From: Deltaproteobacteria bacterium RIFCSPLOWO2_12_FULL_60_19
GTDB taxonomy: Bacteria > Desulfobacterota > Binatia > UBA9968
NCBI GenBank assembly: GCA_001798595.1
Contig: MGSS01000102.1
Coordinates: 1 to 62,659, forward strand
Direction: 5' to 3'
Length of the DNA stretch: 62,659 bases
Under the pieces are notes generated by a model. That model searched no databases, was not told the origin of the DNA, and was given only the letters and a program-made list of their open reading frames with translations. A program made the position numbers and the translations under genes. Below are positions 25,233-34,001 of the stretch, piece by piece; positions within the stretch are counted from its first letter, which is position 1; each line of letters begins with the position of its first letter.

Positions 25233-26327
25233 ATGGCCAAAGCGCCAAAGACCTTTGACGAGTGGTATGTAAAGAGCTCGTACCAGAATTTCGTCCGGCA
25301 GGAGGGAGTTCCTCTCTATGAAGGGAGCGCGCTCGAAGATCTCGGCAGCCTGACCCTTACCGATTGGGAAAGGCGGGGCGGCAAAGCGGCCTACACCCGT
25401 CTCGGGGATCAAGAATATTATAACCTCCAGATCGTCGAGATTCCTCCCGGCGGCGAGCTCAAACCCGAGCGCCACATGTACGACTCGGTCATGTACGTCA
25501 TGAAAGGGAGAGGCGCCGCGACGATCTGGCAGGAGGGAGAGCCCCGCACAACCGTCGAGTGGGAAGAGGGAGCGCTGCTCGCCATCCCGCTGAATGCGTG
25601 GCATCAGGAGTTCAACAGCTCGGGGAGCGAGCCGTGCCGTATCCTGTTCGGCACCAACATGGCTCACGTCATCAACCTTTACGGCAATCTCGACTTTGTC
25701 TTTAACAACCCTTTCGTTTTCAGCGACCGCTACACCTACTCCATGCAGTCTTTTTTCTCCGACAAGGGACAGCAGTGGAATCTGCGGCTCTACGAGACCA
25801 ATTTCATTCCCGACATCCGCAAGTTTTCCCTGGACCCCTATCCGGAAAGAGGAAACCGCACGTCGATCATGCGCCTCGCGATGTCCAACACCTCCATCGG
25901 GATGCACATCATGAGCGTTTCCGAAGGGACCTACGTCACCGCTCATCGACACGAGGCGAGGGCCCACGTAATCGTCGTCGAAGGGGAGGGCTATGAGCTT
26001 CTGTTCATGCCGGGCGAAGAGAGGCAGCGGCGCAGGGTACCGACCAACCCTTACGCGGTGGTCGCGCCCCGTCACAACGAGTACCACCAGCACTTCAATA
26101 CCGGCAAGGGAGAATACCGGATGCTGGCGTTTCGGGGCAGCGGCTTGAGGCAGGGCGGCGGCCGGCGCTACGACCCGGCGCGAACGGCTCAGGATAAAAA
26201 CCCATACGATCTTTCATTCAAGATTTCTTACGAAAAAGAAGATCCCGCGATCCGGGAGGAGTATTACAAGGAGCTTGAAAAGAACGGCATCAGTTTACGG
26301 CTGAAGCCCCTCGACCAGAGGGGATAG
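25233..26327 (+). CDS. Bicupin protein, unit 4
   Basis: 364 residues with GAGAGAGGAAG upstream. First cupin: PERHMYDSVMYVMKGRG and PLNAWHQEFN; second: TAHRHEARAHVIVVEGEGYELLF and NEYHQHFNTGKGEYRMLAFRG. It resembles the unit-1 bicupin, particularly in the HQHFNTG segment. Here the cupin precedes UbiD instead of following it. Confidence 0.85.
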   Translation: MAKAPKTFDEWYVKSSYQNFVRQEGVPLYEGSALEDLGSLTLTDWERRGGKAAYTRLGDQEYYNLQIVEIPPGGELKPERHMYDSVMYVMKGRGAATIWQEGEPRTTVEWEEGALLAIPLNAWHQEFNSSGSEPCRILFGTNMAHVINLYGNLDFVFNNPFVFSDRYTYSMQSFFSDKGQQWNLRLYETNFIPDIRKFSLDPYPERGNRTSIMRLAMSNTSIGMHIMSVSEGTYVTAHRHEARAHVIVVEGEGYELLFMPGEERQRRRVPTNPYAVVAPRHNEYHQHFNTGKGEYRMLAFRGSGLRQGGGRRYDPARTAQDKNPYDLSFKISYEKEDPAIREEYYKELEKNGISLRLKPLDQRG

Positions 26328-26375
26328 TCGCTTTTCGCCCGGCATGGAAGAGCCCGGAAGGAGAAGAATGGGAAC

Positions 26376-27848
26376 ATGGGCACGCGAACGGAAGTAAAAG
26401 ACTTGAGGCGATTTCTCGCGGAAGCCAAGCGGCGCTTTCCCGAAGAGATAGTCCGCGTGAAACGCGAGGTCGATCTGCGCTTCGAGATTTCGGCCGTTCT
26501 GGTCAAGCTCGACCGGGCGCATAAATTCCCTGTCGTGATCTTCGACAAGCTGCAAGCCGCTTCGGGCAAGCCATCCGCCTTTCCCCTGTTGTCGAATCTC
26601 TTCGCCAGCCGCAATCTTTGCGCCCTGGCGTTGGACTCGTCCGTGGCAAGGGTCGGCCTCGACTACGATCTCAGAACTCAGAGCGCGAAGACGCCGCTCG
26701 TCGTGGCCAAAGAAACCGCGCCGGTGAAACAAGTGGTGAAGAAGGGGAAAGAGGTGAACCTGTTCGATTTTCCCGTCCCCTTGCCTTACCACATGGAGGG
26801 CGGGCGCACGATTTTGGGCTCGGTCGTGACCACAGTCGATAACCAGGCGGGAACTACTTACAACTGCGCCTATCAGACCTTGAGAGTGCTCGAGCCGCGA
26901 AAGGCCACCGTCGGTCTCGGCGAGGGAACGCACAACTGGGAGCGCTACCGGGAGCGCGTGGAAAACACCGGAGAAGGACTTCCGGTCGTCGCCTGGATCG
27001 GCCATCACCCCGCCGCCTGCATGGGCGCTTTGACCCGCGTGCCGATCGACGTCGACGAGTACTCGGTGATCGGCGGCGCTTTAGGAGAGCCGTTGAGAGT
27101 CACCCCGTCGGAGACGTGGGGCGAAAAATTTCTCGTGCCCGCGGACGCCGAGATCGTCATCGAAGGGATCATCCCGCCGAAGGAAAGAGGGCGCCACGGC
27201 CTCAGAGCGGACTACGCGCGCTACTACTCTCCGGAAACTCTGAGGCCGGTCATCAATGTCCAAGCGATAACTTACCGCCGTGACGCCGTCTATCACGACA
27301 TTCACCTGGGCGGGCGCGATCAGGACCATCTGGGCGGCATCCCGCTCGAAGGCTCCATCTATCGCGCAGTGAAGCAGGCCGTGCCGACGGTGAAAAATGT
27401 CCATCTCCCCTCCTCCGGCTGCAGCCGTTTCCACGCCTACGTGCAGATTAAAAAAACCTCCGCGGGCCAAGGGAGAGAGGCGATCGTCGCCGCTTTGTCC
27501 GTGGATCGCCGCCTCAAACATATCGTCGTCGTAGATGAAGATATCAACATCTTCGACGACGCCGAGGTTCTCTGGGCCGTCGCCACGCGCAGCCGTTGGG
27601 ATCGCGACCTGGTCGTCGTGCCCAACATGATCTCGACCACGCGCGATCCGACCGCCTATGCCTCCAGCTCGCCGGAACTGGCCTATCATTCCTATACCGT
27701 GGCCAAGGGCGGAATCGACGCGACGATGCCGGCGCCTCCCGAGCCTTTTGAGATAAGGATCAAGGTGCCCGACGATGTCATGCGCAAAGTTGAGCTTAAG
27801 GACTACATTCGAAGCGACACATTGGCCAAGATTCCGCTGGACGCTTAA
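26376..27848 (+). CDS. UbiD-family decarboxylase, unit 4 (atypical active site)
   Basis: 490 residues. UbiD features: VKKGKEVNLFDFPVPLPYHMEGGR, AEIVIEGIIPPKERG, VVDEDINIFDDAEVLWAV. The NxGxYR arginine is replaced (NCAYQTL, Gln about 167) and the EGPFGE pair is HGLRAD, so two or three triad residues are altered, more strongly than in unit 1. Such divergent UbiDs may catalyse other prFMN reactions or need a partner. A zinc-ribbon protein gene follows 15 bp later. Confidence 0.9.
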   Translation: MGTRTEVKDLRRFLAEAKRRFPEEIVRVKREVDLRFEISAVLVKLDRAHKFPVVIFDKLQAASGKPSAFPLLSNLFASRNLCALALDSSVARVGLDYDLRTQSAKTPLVVAKETAPVKQVVKKGKEVNLFDFPVPLPYHMEGGRTILGSVVTTVDNQAGTTYNCAYQTLRVLEPRKATVGLGEGTHNWERYRERVENTGEGLPVVAWIGHHPAACMGALTRVPIDVDEYSVIGGALGEPLRVTPSETWGEKFLVPADAEIVIEGIIPPKERGRHGLRADYARYYSPETLRPVINVQAITYRRDAVYHDIHLGGRDQDHLGGIPLEGSIYRAVKQAVPTVKNVHLPSSGCSRFHAYVQIKKTSAGQGREAIVAALSVDRRLKHIVVVDEDINIFDDAEVLWAVATRSRWDRDLVVVPNMISTTRDPTAYASSSPELAYHSYTVAKGGIDATMPAPPEPFEIRIKVPDDVMRKVELKDYIRSDTLAKIPLDA

Positions 27849-27863
27849 AGGAGGAGGGTCGCG

Positions 27864-28034
27864 ATGGCAAGCTCTATGCGGGTTGTCTGTCCCGGTTGTG
27901 ACGAGGAGTTCCTGGTTTCGCCTCAGTTCGAGCGGCTGAAGATCGCGGCGAAATGCCCTTTCTGCGAGAAAGAGTTTCCGATTGAACAGAGCAAGAAGAT
28001 CGTCCGGCCCAGCCCGATTCTGCTCGTCAAGTAA
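27864..28034 (+). CDS. Small zinc-ribbon protein following UbiD
   Basis: 56 residues after a strong GGAGGAGGG site. Two CxxC knuckles (CPGCDEEF and CPFCEKEF) separated by about 22 residues form a zinc ribbon; a short basic tail follows. Reversible phenolic-acid decarboxylases (VdcBCD type) include a small zinc-ribbon D subunit next to a UbiD-like C subunit, so an accessory role for the unit-4 UbiD is plausible, though sequence similarity to VdcD is not clear. Confidence 0.7.
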   Translation: MASSMRVVCPGCDEEFLVSPQFERLKIAAKCPFCEKEFPIEQSKKIVRPSPILLVK

Positions 28035-28098
28035 AACGAGGCCGGCCTGCTCCAAACCGGCAAAATCTACCAGGGCTGCAAGAGTTCGCGCTTACGCG

Positions 28099-28689
28099 CT
28101 ATCCTCGAAGACCTCCGCTTCCAAGCTTAAACCCGTAGGCCAGTTGCAATAACTGGATGATGATCCGCGCCGTCGCGCCCCAGATGTCCCGGCCTTGATA
28201 GTAGAAATGATAGATTGGGTCGTGTCTGTCCGGCGGGTAGAGCCGGGGCTCGACCTTGAAGCAGCCCGGCTCCAAAAGCGCGGCAACAGGCACGGAAAAA
28301 ACAGCCGCGGTCTCAAGCTCGTTCAAGCGAAACTCATAGGGATGCGGGATGAAACCGACGAAAGGCGTCACCAGATAGTTCGCCGCGGCGGTGACCTGAT
28401 CGAGCTGTCCCAAGACGCGCACGTCGGCGGGGGCAAGTCCGATCTCCTCTTCGCTTTCGCGGAGCGCCGCCGCCAGCGGCCCCGCGTCGCGCGGATCGAT
28501 TTGGCCGCCGGGAAAGGCCACCTGGCCTCTGTGGGAGTTGAGCAACTCCGTTCTTAGCGTGAGCACGAGATGCTCCCCGTCCTCCCGCTCCTGGATCGGC
28601 ACCAGAACCGCAGCCGGCTTGGTATAGTCACCGCTTAAGAATCCCGGCGCGCGGGTTTGTAAAATCCGGCCTATTCTGTCGGCGGCCAT
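28099..28689 (-). CDS. Nudix hydrolase, CoA pyrophosphatase-like
   Basis: 196 residues. The Nudix box GQIDPRDAGPLAAALRESEEEIGL (about residues 62-85) is complete, with the extended FPGGQID start and downstream PFVGFIPHPYEFRLNELETAAVF of the CoA/NUDT7 group. It would hydrolyse CoA derivatives or other NDP-X compounds in the cytoplasm. It is divergent from endonuclease III, with a 78-bp shared gap. Confidence 0.9.
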   Translation of the reverse strand: MAADRIGRILQTRAPGFLSGDYTKPAAVLVPIQEREDGEHLVLTLRTELLNSHRGQVAFPGGQIDPRDAGPLAAALRESEEEIGLAPADVRVLGQLDQVTAAANYLVTPFVGFIPHPYEFRLNELETAAVFSVPVAALLEPGCFKVEPRLYPPDRHDPIYHFYYQGRDIWGATARIIIQLLQLAYGFKLGSGGLRG

Positions 28690-28767
28690 GACGAAGTTTC
28701 ACTCCAACTGACTCTGTGCTAAGAAGTTCTTTTAATTTAACCTCACTCCACGCAAAAAACCATCCCT

Positions 28768-29424
28768 ATGAAGCCGGCCGAGATTCACCACGCGATCCGC
28801 ATTCTCCGGCGCGAAGTTCCGAAGTGGCAGACGCCCATCGTGACTCTGGTGGCGGAGAATTCCGGAAGCCCGTTCCAGGTGCTTATCTCCTGTATTCTAA
28901 GTCTGCGCACGCAGGACACGACCACGGCCCAGGCGAGCCGGCGGCTCTTTGCTCTGGCCGACAAGCCGGAGACGATGTCGCGCCTCTCGGTTCGGAAGAT
29001 TGAGAAGGCGATTTTCCCGGTAGGATTCTATCACACGAAGGCGAAGGTCATCCGCGACATCTGCCGGACTCTGATTAAAGAATATTCCGGCAAAGTGCCT
29101 GACGAGATCGACGAGCTGTTGAAGCTCAAGGGCGTGGGACGAAAGACGGCGAATCTCGTCGTCACCCTGGGCTACCGCAAGCCCGGCATCTGCGTGGACA
29201 CGCACGTGCATCGAATCTCCAATCGCTGGGGCTACCTGCGAACGAAGAATCCGAAAGAGACGGAGTTCGCCTTAAGAGAGAAACTCCCGAAGCAATATTG
29301 GATCGAGTACAACGACCTGCTCGTCACCTTCGGCCAGCATCTCTGCCGCCCGATTTCACCGATGTGCAGCCGGTGCCCGGTAAAAAGATATTGCGATCGG
29401 GTGGGAGTTACGATAAGCCGCTGA
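28768..29424 (+). CDS. nth: Endonuclease III
   Basis: 218 residues. The HhH motif LKGVGRKTANLVV holds the catalytic Lys, VDTHVHRISNRWG the catalytic Asp, and CRPISPMCSRCPVKRYC the [4Fe-4S] cluster (C-x6-C-x2-C-x5-C). A DNA glycosylase/AP lyase for oxidised pyrimidines. No clear ribosome site precedes the ATG. Confidence 0.95.
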   Translation: MKPAEIHHAIRILRREVPKWQTPIVTLVAENSGSPFQVLISCILSLRTQDTTTAQASRRLFALADKPETMSRLSVRKIEKAIFPVGFYHTKAKVIRDICRTLIKEYSGKVPDEIDELLKLKGVGRKTANLVVTLGYRKPGICVDTHVHRISNRWGYLRTKNPKETEFALREKLPKQYWIEYNDLLVTFGQHLCRPISPMCSRCPVKRYCDRVGVTISR

Positions 29425-29461
29425 CAGGCCGGCTACAATTGAGCGCGGCTTCCGTGATCCC

Positions 29462-29596
29462 GCCCGCGTGGCGGTCTCTCGAAGGGCCGACGCGTGGGAC
29501 GAAGAGATGCAAGCGTAGCCCGGAGCAACTTTCAGCCCGTAGGGGCAGCGTAACACCGACGTATCGCATCGGCCCGAAGAGAGATTGCCAGGCGGG
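29462..29596 (+). repeat. 135-bp hairpin element, copy 2
   Basis: Same element as at 22341, same orientation. Arms CCCGCGTGGCGGTCTCTCG and CGAAGAGAGATTGCCAGGCGGG pair; inner arms GGGCCGACGCG / CGCATCGGCC; box GCAGCGTAACACCGACG retained. Arm bases differ from copy 1 but remain paired. The right arm ends 7 bp before the next ATG, so it is in that gene's leader. Confidence 0.82.
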
Positions 29597-29603
29597 CTAA
29601 GCC

Positions 29604-30833
29604 ATGACGCAATCAACCTCAGAAAATTTCGCTCACAACATAGAGCTGCTGGGTTATCACGACCTCGACGGCAAGCCGGCCTTCAAGCTGGCGATGCAGG
29701 AGGTAAACGGCCGTTGGTATCTTTACCTCGCGCATCTCTGGCACCGCGGATGGAGCATTCTCGATGTCACCGATCCCGCCGCGCCGGAATATGTGAGCTT
29801 CATTCCCGGGCCGGAGAATACCTGGACGATTCAGATTCAAGTCGCCGATGGAAAGATGATCACCGCGCTGGAGCGGATCGCTCCTGGCTGGGGCGGTAAT
29901 GACGGCAAGCCATACTCCGAGGGCTTTCTGATCTGGGATATCTCCGATCCGAGAAGAGCGCGGCAACTCGGCCACTATCGAACCCACAGCACCGGCACGC
30001 ACCGCAACTTTTACGACGGCGGCGAATTGGTCCACGCGGCGGGCGGAGCGCCCGGTTTCGACGGCAAGATTTATCAGATCGTGGACATCTCAGACCCGGC
30101 AAAGCCGAAACAGGTATCAAGCTTCTGGCTGCCGGAGCAAAAAGAAACCGCGCCGAGAGACGGCGCCAAGTTTTCTCTGCACGGCCCGGCGCACATTGAA
30201 GGCGACTGGGCTTATCTTTCGTACGGCAACGGCGGCGGGATCGTCCTGGATATTTCCGATATTCATCAGCCGCGCATGGTAAGCCGGCTCGCCTTCCAGG
30301 GACTCGGCAGCCGGCAGGGAATCCACACCTACCTGCCCTTGCCGCGACGCAAGCTCGCGCTGATCAACGACGAAGCGATCAACGAAAACGGCGATGAAAA
30401 TTTAAATCTCGCGGGCATTATCGACATCGCAGACGAAAAGCAGCCGCGCTTAATTTCTCTGTTCCCGCAGCCTGTGCCGCCCCCCGAAACCGGCTTGAAG
30501 AATTTCTTCGACAAAGGCGGCCGCTTTGGTCCTCACAATCAACATCACCCCAATCACCAACCATCCGTGGAAGACCGCGACGACATCGCCTACCTCACCT
30601 ACTTCAATGCCGGCCTTCGCGTTTACGACATCCGCGACCCGCGCACGCCAAAGGAGATCGCCTACTTCATCCCGCCCGATCCGGCAGAAAGAATCGGCAC
30701 GAAACCGAGCAAGCTGGTTGCGCAAGTTGAAGATGTCCTCGTCGACCGCCGCGGCTGCATCTACATCAGCGAGAAGAACCAGGGGATCTTCATCCTGCGG
30801 CTGAAGAAAGTTTGGCCGTACGGCGCCATGTGA
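29604..30833 (+). CDS. LVIVD-repeat beta-propeller protein
   Basis: 409 residues with recurring blades of the form ILDVTDPAAPEYVSF, IWDISDPRRARQLG, IVDISDPAKPKQVS, VLDISDIHQPRMVS, IIDIADEKQPRLIS, VYDIRDPRTPKEIA, the LVIVD repeat. There is no signal peptide, so it is probably cytoplasmic. Function is unknown; related proteins occur near hydrolases in soil bacteria. The sequence immediately upstream is the hairpin element; the only ribosome-site candidate is within its right arm. Confidence 0.82.
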   Translation: MTQSTSENFAHNIELLGYHDLDGKPAFKLAMQEVNGRWYLYLAHLWHRGWSILDVTDPAAPEYVSFIPGPENTWTIQIQVADGKMITALERIAPGWGGNDGKPYSEGFLIWDISDPRRARQLGHYRTHSTGTHRNFYDGGELVHAAGGAPGFDGKIYQIVDISDPAKPKQVSSFWLPEQKETAPRDGAKFSLHGPAHIEGDWAYLSYGNGGGIVLDISDIHQPRMVSRLAFQGLGSRQGIHTYLPLPRRKLALINDEAINENGDENLNLAGIIDIADEKQPRLISLFPQPVPPPETGLKNFFDKGGRFGPHNQHHPNHQPSVEDRDDIAYLTYFNAGLRVYDIRDPRTPKEIAYFIPPDPAERIGTKPSKLVAQVEDVLVDRRGCIYISEKNQGIFILRLKKVWPYGAM

Positions 30834-30879
30834 AGCCGGTCAAGTTGCAGCTTTTTCTGAAGTTTGAAATACTGGCTCG

Positions 30880-31155
30880 GTGGCGCAGGAAGAGTGGAAG
30901 TGCCTCAATGTTACCGTTAGCGACAAAGAATCTCGCGCCGTCATTGAATACAAAATTCATTTCTACCGGAAGACCAATGGATGGTACGACGAGGTCCGGT
31001 ACGATAGCCACGAGATCAGGAAAGGCAGGAAGAGCCTCGCGCCCCACCTGCACATGAAGCTCATTACGCGATTTAAGAACCCAAAGGAAGGCGAAGCGGA
31101 ATTGAGCCGGATCATTGACGAGATTCTGCCGAAGATAAAGGAGATTACTCGATGA
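30880..31155 (+). CDS. Hypothetical protein, first of an overlapping pair
   Basis: 91 residues from GTG 30880, predicted beta-alpha: CLNVTVSDKESRAVIEYKIHFYRKTNGWYDEVRYDSHE, basic and unrecognised. It overlaps the next gene by ATGA. The pair layout resembles toxin-antitoxin or antitoxin-HTH pairs, but no diagnostic motif is seen. Confidence 0.5.
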   Translation: MAQEEWKCLNVTVSDKESRAVIEYKIHFYRKTNGWYDEVRYDSHEIRKGRKSLAPHLHMKLITRFKNPKEGEAELSRIIDEILPKIKEITR

Positions 31156-31421
31156 GTCGGATCTTGGCGATCAAGGGAGACGAAGGGGAGCGGGAGGTGG
31201 ATTATTCCGCCCTCTCTCTCAAGGAAATCCAGAAAAAACTCAAGGCCTACGAAAAGAAGTACGGAAGCTACGCCAGGTTCCTAAGAACCTACGATTGCGA
31301 GTCGAGCCCGGCGGAGGATTATCTGACTCTGATCGACTGGGAATGTCTGCTGAACGAAAGCAATAGTAGAAAAACCACGCGTCTTTCTCTCATCAAGGGC
31401 GGCAAAAAAAAACCGCGCTGA
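31152..31421 (+). CDS. Hypothetical protein, second of an overlapping pair
   Basis: 89 residues, rich in charged residues, with a central helical segment LKEIQKKLKAYEKKYGSYARFLRTYDCESSPAEDYLTLIDWECLL. Starts inside the stop of the preceding gene (ATGA), so the two are co-translated. No family recognised. Confidence 0.55.
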   Translation: MSRILAIKGDEGEREVDYSALSLKEIQKKLKAYEKKYGSYARFLRTYDCESSPAEDYLTLIDWECLLNESNSRKTTRLSLIKGGKKKPR

Positions 31422-31441
31422 CTCCTGCTCCAACCCTTACC

Positions 31442-31774
31442 CTACTTCTTCTCCGGCCTGAGGGATTCCGGAAAGTACCGCGAGGGGGACCAGACGTTGG
31501 TGGTGAAGTTGCAGCAGCCGAGGATGCGCAGCTCGCGCATAATGCGGATGTAGTCCGCTGAATCGATATAGTCCCGCCAGGCGTCAAGGGACTCAAAGTC
31601 GATGGTGATGGCGACCTGCGGCGTCACTTCGAGGGGATTGCGGTAATTGCGGATCTCGACGACTCCCCGGTGAGAAAGCGTGGCCGGCAGCCAATCGTTT
31701 TTGGCCTTGTTGGCGTAGATCGTCAGGTTCGCCTTCTGATCCGGCAGATCCCACTGGATGACGAAATGAACCAT
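31442..31774 (-). CDS. Small dimeric alpha/beta-barrel-like protein
   Basis: 110 residues: an N-terminal strand MVHFVIQWDLPDQ, helix, then VEIRNYRNPLEVTPQVAITIDFESLDAWRDYIDSADYIRIM, a ferredoxin-like pattern seen in NIPSNAP/EthD-type proteins. Its ATG lies at the end of the SDR gene (1-nt overlap), so it is the last gene of the dioxygenase cluster. Confidence 0.6.
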   Translation of the reverse strand: MVHFVIQWDLPDQKANLTIYANKAKNDWLPATLSHRGVVEIRNYRNPLEVTPQVAITIDFESLDAWRDYIDSADYIRIMRELRILGCCNFTTNVWSPSRYFPESLRPEKK

Positions 31775-32565
31775 TATTGAAGCCCCCTCACCAGCCCGCC
31801 GTCGATCTGGATGGTGGTGCCGGTGATATAACTCGCCCGCTCCGAACCGAGAAAGACGATCAGGTCTCCAGTCTCATCGGCCGTGCCATAGCGGCCCAAG
31901 GGAATCTCCCCGGCCATCTCTTTGTCGATCTCTTCCACCGTCCGCTTCATGCGCTCGGCGCGCGCCTGGTTCAATTTCCGCGCGCGGTCGGTGGCGATTC
32001 TGCCCGGGCAGACGTTGTTGACGAGGATGTTGTCCTTCGCCAATTCGCGCGACAACGTCTTGGCCAGGCCGATCGCCCCGCTCCGAACGCCGTTGGAGAG
32101 AACCAGCCCGGCGATCGGCTCCTTGACCGCATAGGACGAGATATTGATGACGCGGCCGCCGCCGGCCTTGCGCATGTGCGGCACCGCTTCGCGCGTGAGC
32201 CTGACGGTGCTCAAGAAATTAAGCCGGAAAGCATTCTCCCAATCTGCGTCCGTAAATTTCATAAACTCGCCCGGAGGCGGGCCGCCGGCATTGGTCACCA
32301 CGATATCGAGCCGCCCGAACTTTTCCACCGTCTTGGCGACAAATCGCTGGATATCTTCCGCTTTCGTCATGTCGGCCACGATCGGCAATACATCGCCGCC
32401 GGTCTCGCGCCGGATCGTCTCCGCCGTCTCGTTCAACTGAGCCTCGCTTCTGGCGCAGATGCTCACCTTGGCCCCCTCGCGGGCAAAGCCCATCGCGGCC
32501 GCCCTCCCGATTCCCTGACTCGCCCCCGCCACCAACGCAACTTTTCCACGTAGTCCCAAATCCAT
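31774..32565 (-). CDS. Short-chain dehydrogenase/reductase with altered catalytic residues
   Basis: 263 residues. Cofactor motif GASQGIG at 14-20, TNAG at 91-94, and a classical C-terminal YITGTTIQIDGG. Ser143/144 of ISSYAV is retained, but the YxxxK dyad position reads SNGVR (Ser157, Arg161). This substitution occurs in a recognised SDR subgroup related to FabG-like proteins. Downstream of a LigAB-type dioxygenase, it may process ring-cleavage or pre-cleavage intermediates. Confidence 0.88.
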   Translation of the reverse strand: MDLGLRGKVALVAGASQGIGRAAAMGFAREGAKVSICARSEAQLNETAETIRRETGGDVLPIVADMTKAEDIQRFVAKTVEKFGRLDIVVTNAGGPPPGEFMKFTDADWENAFRLNFLSTVRLTREAVPHMRKAGGGRVINISSYAVKEPIAGLVLSNGVRSGAIGLAKTLSRELAKDNILVNNVCPGRIATDRARKLNQARAERMKRTVEEIDKEMAGEIPLGRYGTADETGDLIVFLGSERASYITGTTIQIDGGLVRGLQ

Positions 32566-32593
32566 CGTCTATCCTCTATCCTCCATCCTCGAT

Positions 32594-32839
32594 TTATTTC
32601 TGCGTCCAGTAAATATTGCTCCGAAACTCGGGATTTAACCGCATAATGTAGAGCGCGAGCATGCCGTGAGCGCCGAGCTGCCTGAGCCGCCTCGGATCGC
32701 CGTCTTTGAGCGCCTGCTTCTCTTCGGCGCTAAGCTCGTAGTTGTTCAGCGCGCCGTCAAGATTTGCCAGCGCCTGCTTATAGCTCTGCTCCTTCAGCTT
32801 GAGATCGAACAGAAAACGGTTGAGATGATAGCTGCTCAT
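32594..32839 (-). CDS. LigA-like subunit of extradiol (class III) dioxygenase
   Basis: 81 residues: MSSYHLNRFLFDLKLKEQ followed by LSAEEKQALKDGDPRRLRQLGAHGMLALYIMRL, the alpha-subunit pattern of protocatechuate 4,5-dioxygenase, a helical cap over the LigB active site. It is encoded 88 bp after the LigB-like gene with a word repeat in between. Confidence 0.82.
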   Translation of the reverse strand: MSSYHLNRFLFDLKLKEQSYKQALANLDGALNNYELSAEEKQALKDGDPRRLRQLGAHGMLALYIMRLNPEFRSNIYWTQK

Positions 32840-32863
32840 CTTCCCTCCCTCCCAGCGCCCCGC

Positions 32864-32934
32864 CCGTTAGGGGTTAGGCGTAAAGCGTGAGGGGTTTAAC
32901 GTCCCCTTACCCCTTACCATTCACGCCTTACGAC
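32864..32934. repeat. Inverted word repeat: GTTAGGGG words against CCCCTTAC words
   Basis: Left arm reiterates GTTAGGGGTTAGGCGTAAAG and GTGAGGGG; right arm is the reiterated complement CCCCTTACCCCTTACC and CACGCCTTACG. The right arm overlaps the LigB stop codon. A one-sided run of CTATCCTCTATCCTCCATCC lies at 32570-32589 upstream of the SDR. Confidence 0.7.
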
Positions 32935-33797
32935 GATAGTTTCCAGCTGACAAAGCCCCACCCTGTCGCAACCGAGTCGGGCATGTAGAACGTCGCCGAT
33001 GCCTTGGCGTCGCCCACCGTGCCCAGAGCGACCATCCAGTTGAGAAACTCCGAATCCCCCGCCTGGCAGATCTTCTCCACGGAATAGTCCGCGAGCGACC
33101 TCCCCTTTCCCTCGCGCATGATCTGCAGGAGCTGATGATCGAACCCTGTGTCGATCTGGCCGATGCGGGGCGAGCCGGGAAAGTGCGACAGCCCGCCGGT
33201 GGCGAGAATCGCCACGCGCTCTTTCCAGCCGTCGGCCACTTTGCGGATCAGCTCGCCGATCTGGTAGCAACGACGCGGCGTGGGTATGGGGTCGGCCCAG
33301 GTGTTCACGTAGATGGGCAAAATGGGAATCTTCGCCTCAGGCAAAAGAAAATATAATGGGACAACCTGCGTGTGCTGCAACTCGATATATTCGCCGAACG
33401 AAAAGTCGATTCCCGATTCGAGACCGGCGCGCAAGATCGCCCGGCCCAATTCCTTGTGATTGCGGTAGTGAAACTTGTGGCGCGTGAACTGCCCTTTGAC
33501 CTCGTCGGCCAGCGTGACAAAGAACGTCGGGATGTTGTTATGAAAAAAATTAACGAACTGGTCGTTCGCCACGACGATCAGGACATCCGGTTTGGCCGCT
33601 TCCAGGTCGGCGCGCAGAACGGAAAATGCCTTCTCGGCGTCGCGACGCAGCTTCTGCTGCGCCTCGAGGGACGGCTTGGACGCCGCCGCCTGCGGCGCCA
33701 TCCGATAGTGCAGCGCCATGAACTCGTCCCACTCCGCCCCCGGCTCCAGAAGTATATTAGGCGCGTGACTCGCGGCGACGGCAGCGACAAGCGGCAT
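32928..33797 (-). CDS. LigB-like catalytic subunit of class III extradiol dioxygenase
   Basis: 289 residues from ATG 33797 (GAGAGGCGAGAG upstream); a longer frame to 33866 lacks a ribosome site. N-terminal AAVAASHAPNILL holds the first iron-ligand histidine region, VVANDQFVNFFHNNIPTFFV the second, and ATGGLSHFPGSPRIGQID the conserved glycine-rich loop with active-site His. It would use Fe(II) to cleave a catecholic ring adjacent to the hydroxyls (protocatechuate or gallate type). Confidence 0.88.
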   Translation of the reverse strand: MPLVAAVAASHAPNILLEPGAEWDEFMALHYRMAPQAAASKPSLEAQQKLRRDAEKAFSVLRADLEAAKPDVLIVVANDQFVNFFHNNIPTFFVTLADEVKGQFTRHKFHYRNHKELGRAILRAGLESGIDFSFGEYIELQHTQVVPLYFLLPEAKIPILPIYVNTWADPIPTPRRCYQIGELIRKVADGWKERVAILATGGLSHFPGSPRIGQIDTGFDHQLLQIMREGKGRSLADYSVEKICQAGDSEFLNWMVALGTVGDAKASATFYMPDSVATGWGFVSWKLSS

Positions 33798-34001
33798 CTT
33801 TCTCTCGCCTCTCTTCCCGTGGCAAATCCTATAACCCGATAGCCGGAAAATCAACCGCGGTCGCACGTCGGTTGGAGCGCGTTGTTGGAGAAAAAGTCAA
33901 CATAGCGCGAAAACAAAAGGGGTCTTAGTGAGGGCGATTATGTTTTACTTGGCACCCCGCGACGAAAGCGGCTATCTTGGCGAAGACAGGCCGGTGCTCT
34001 G

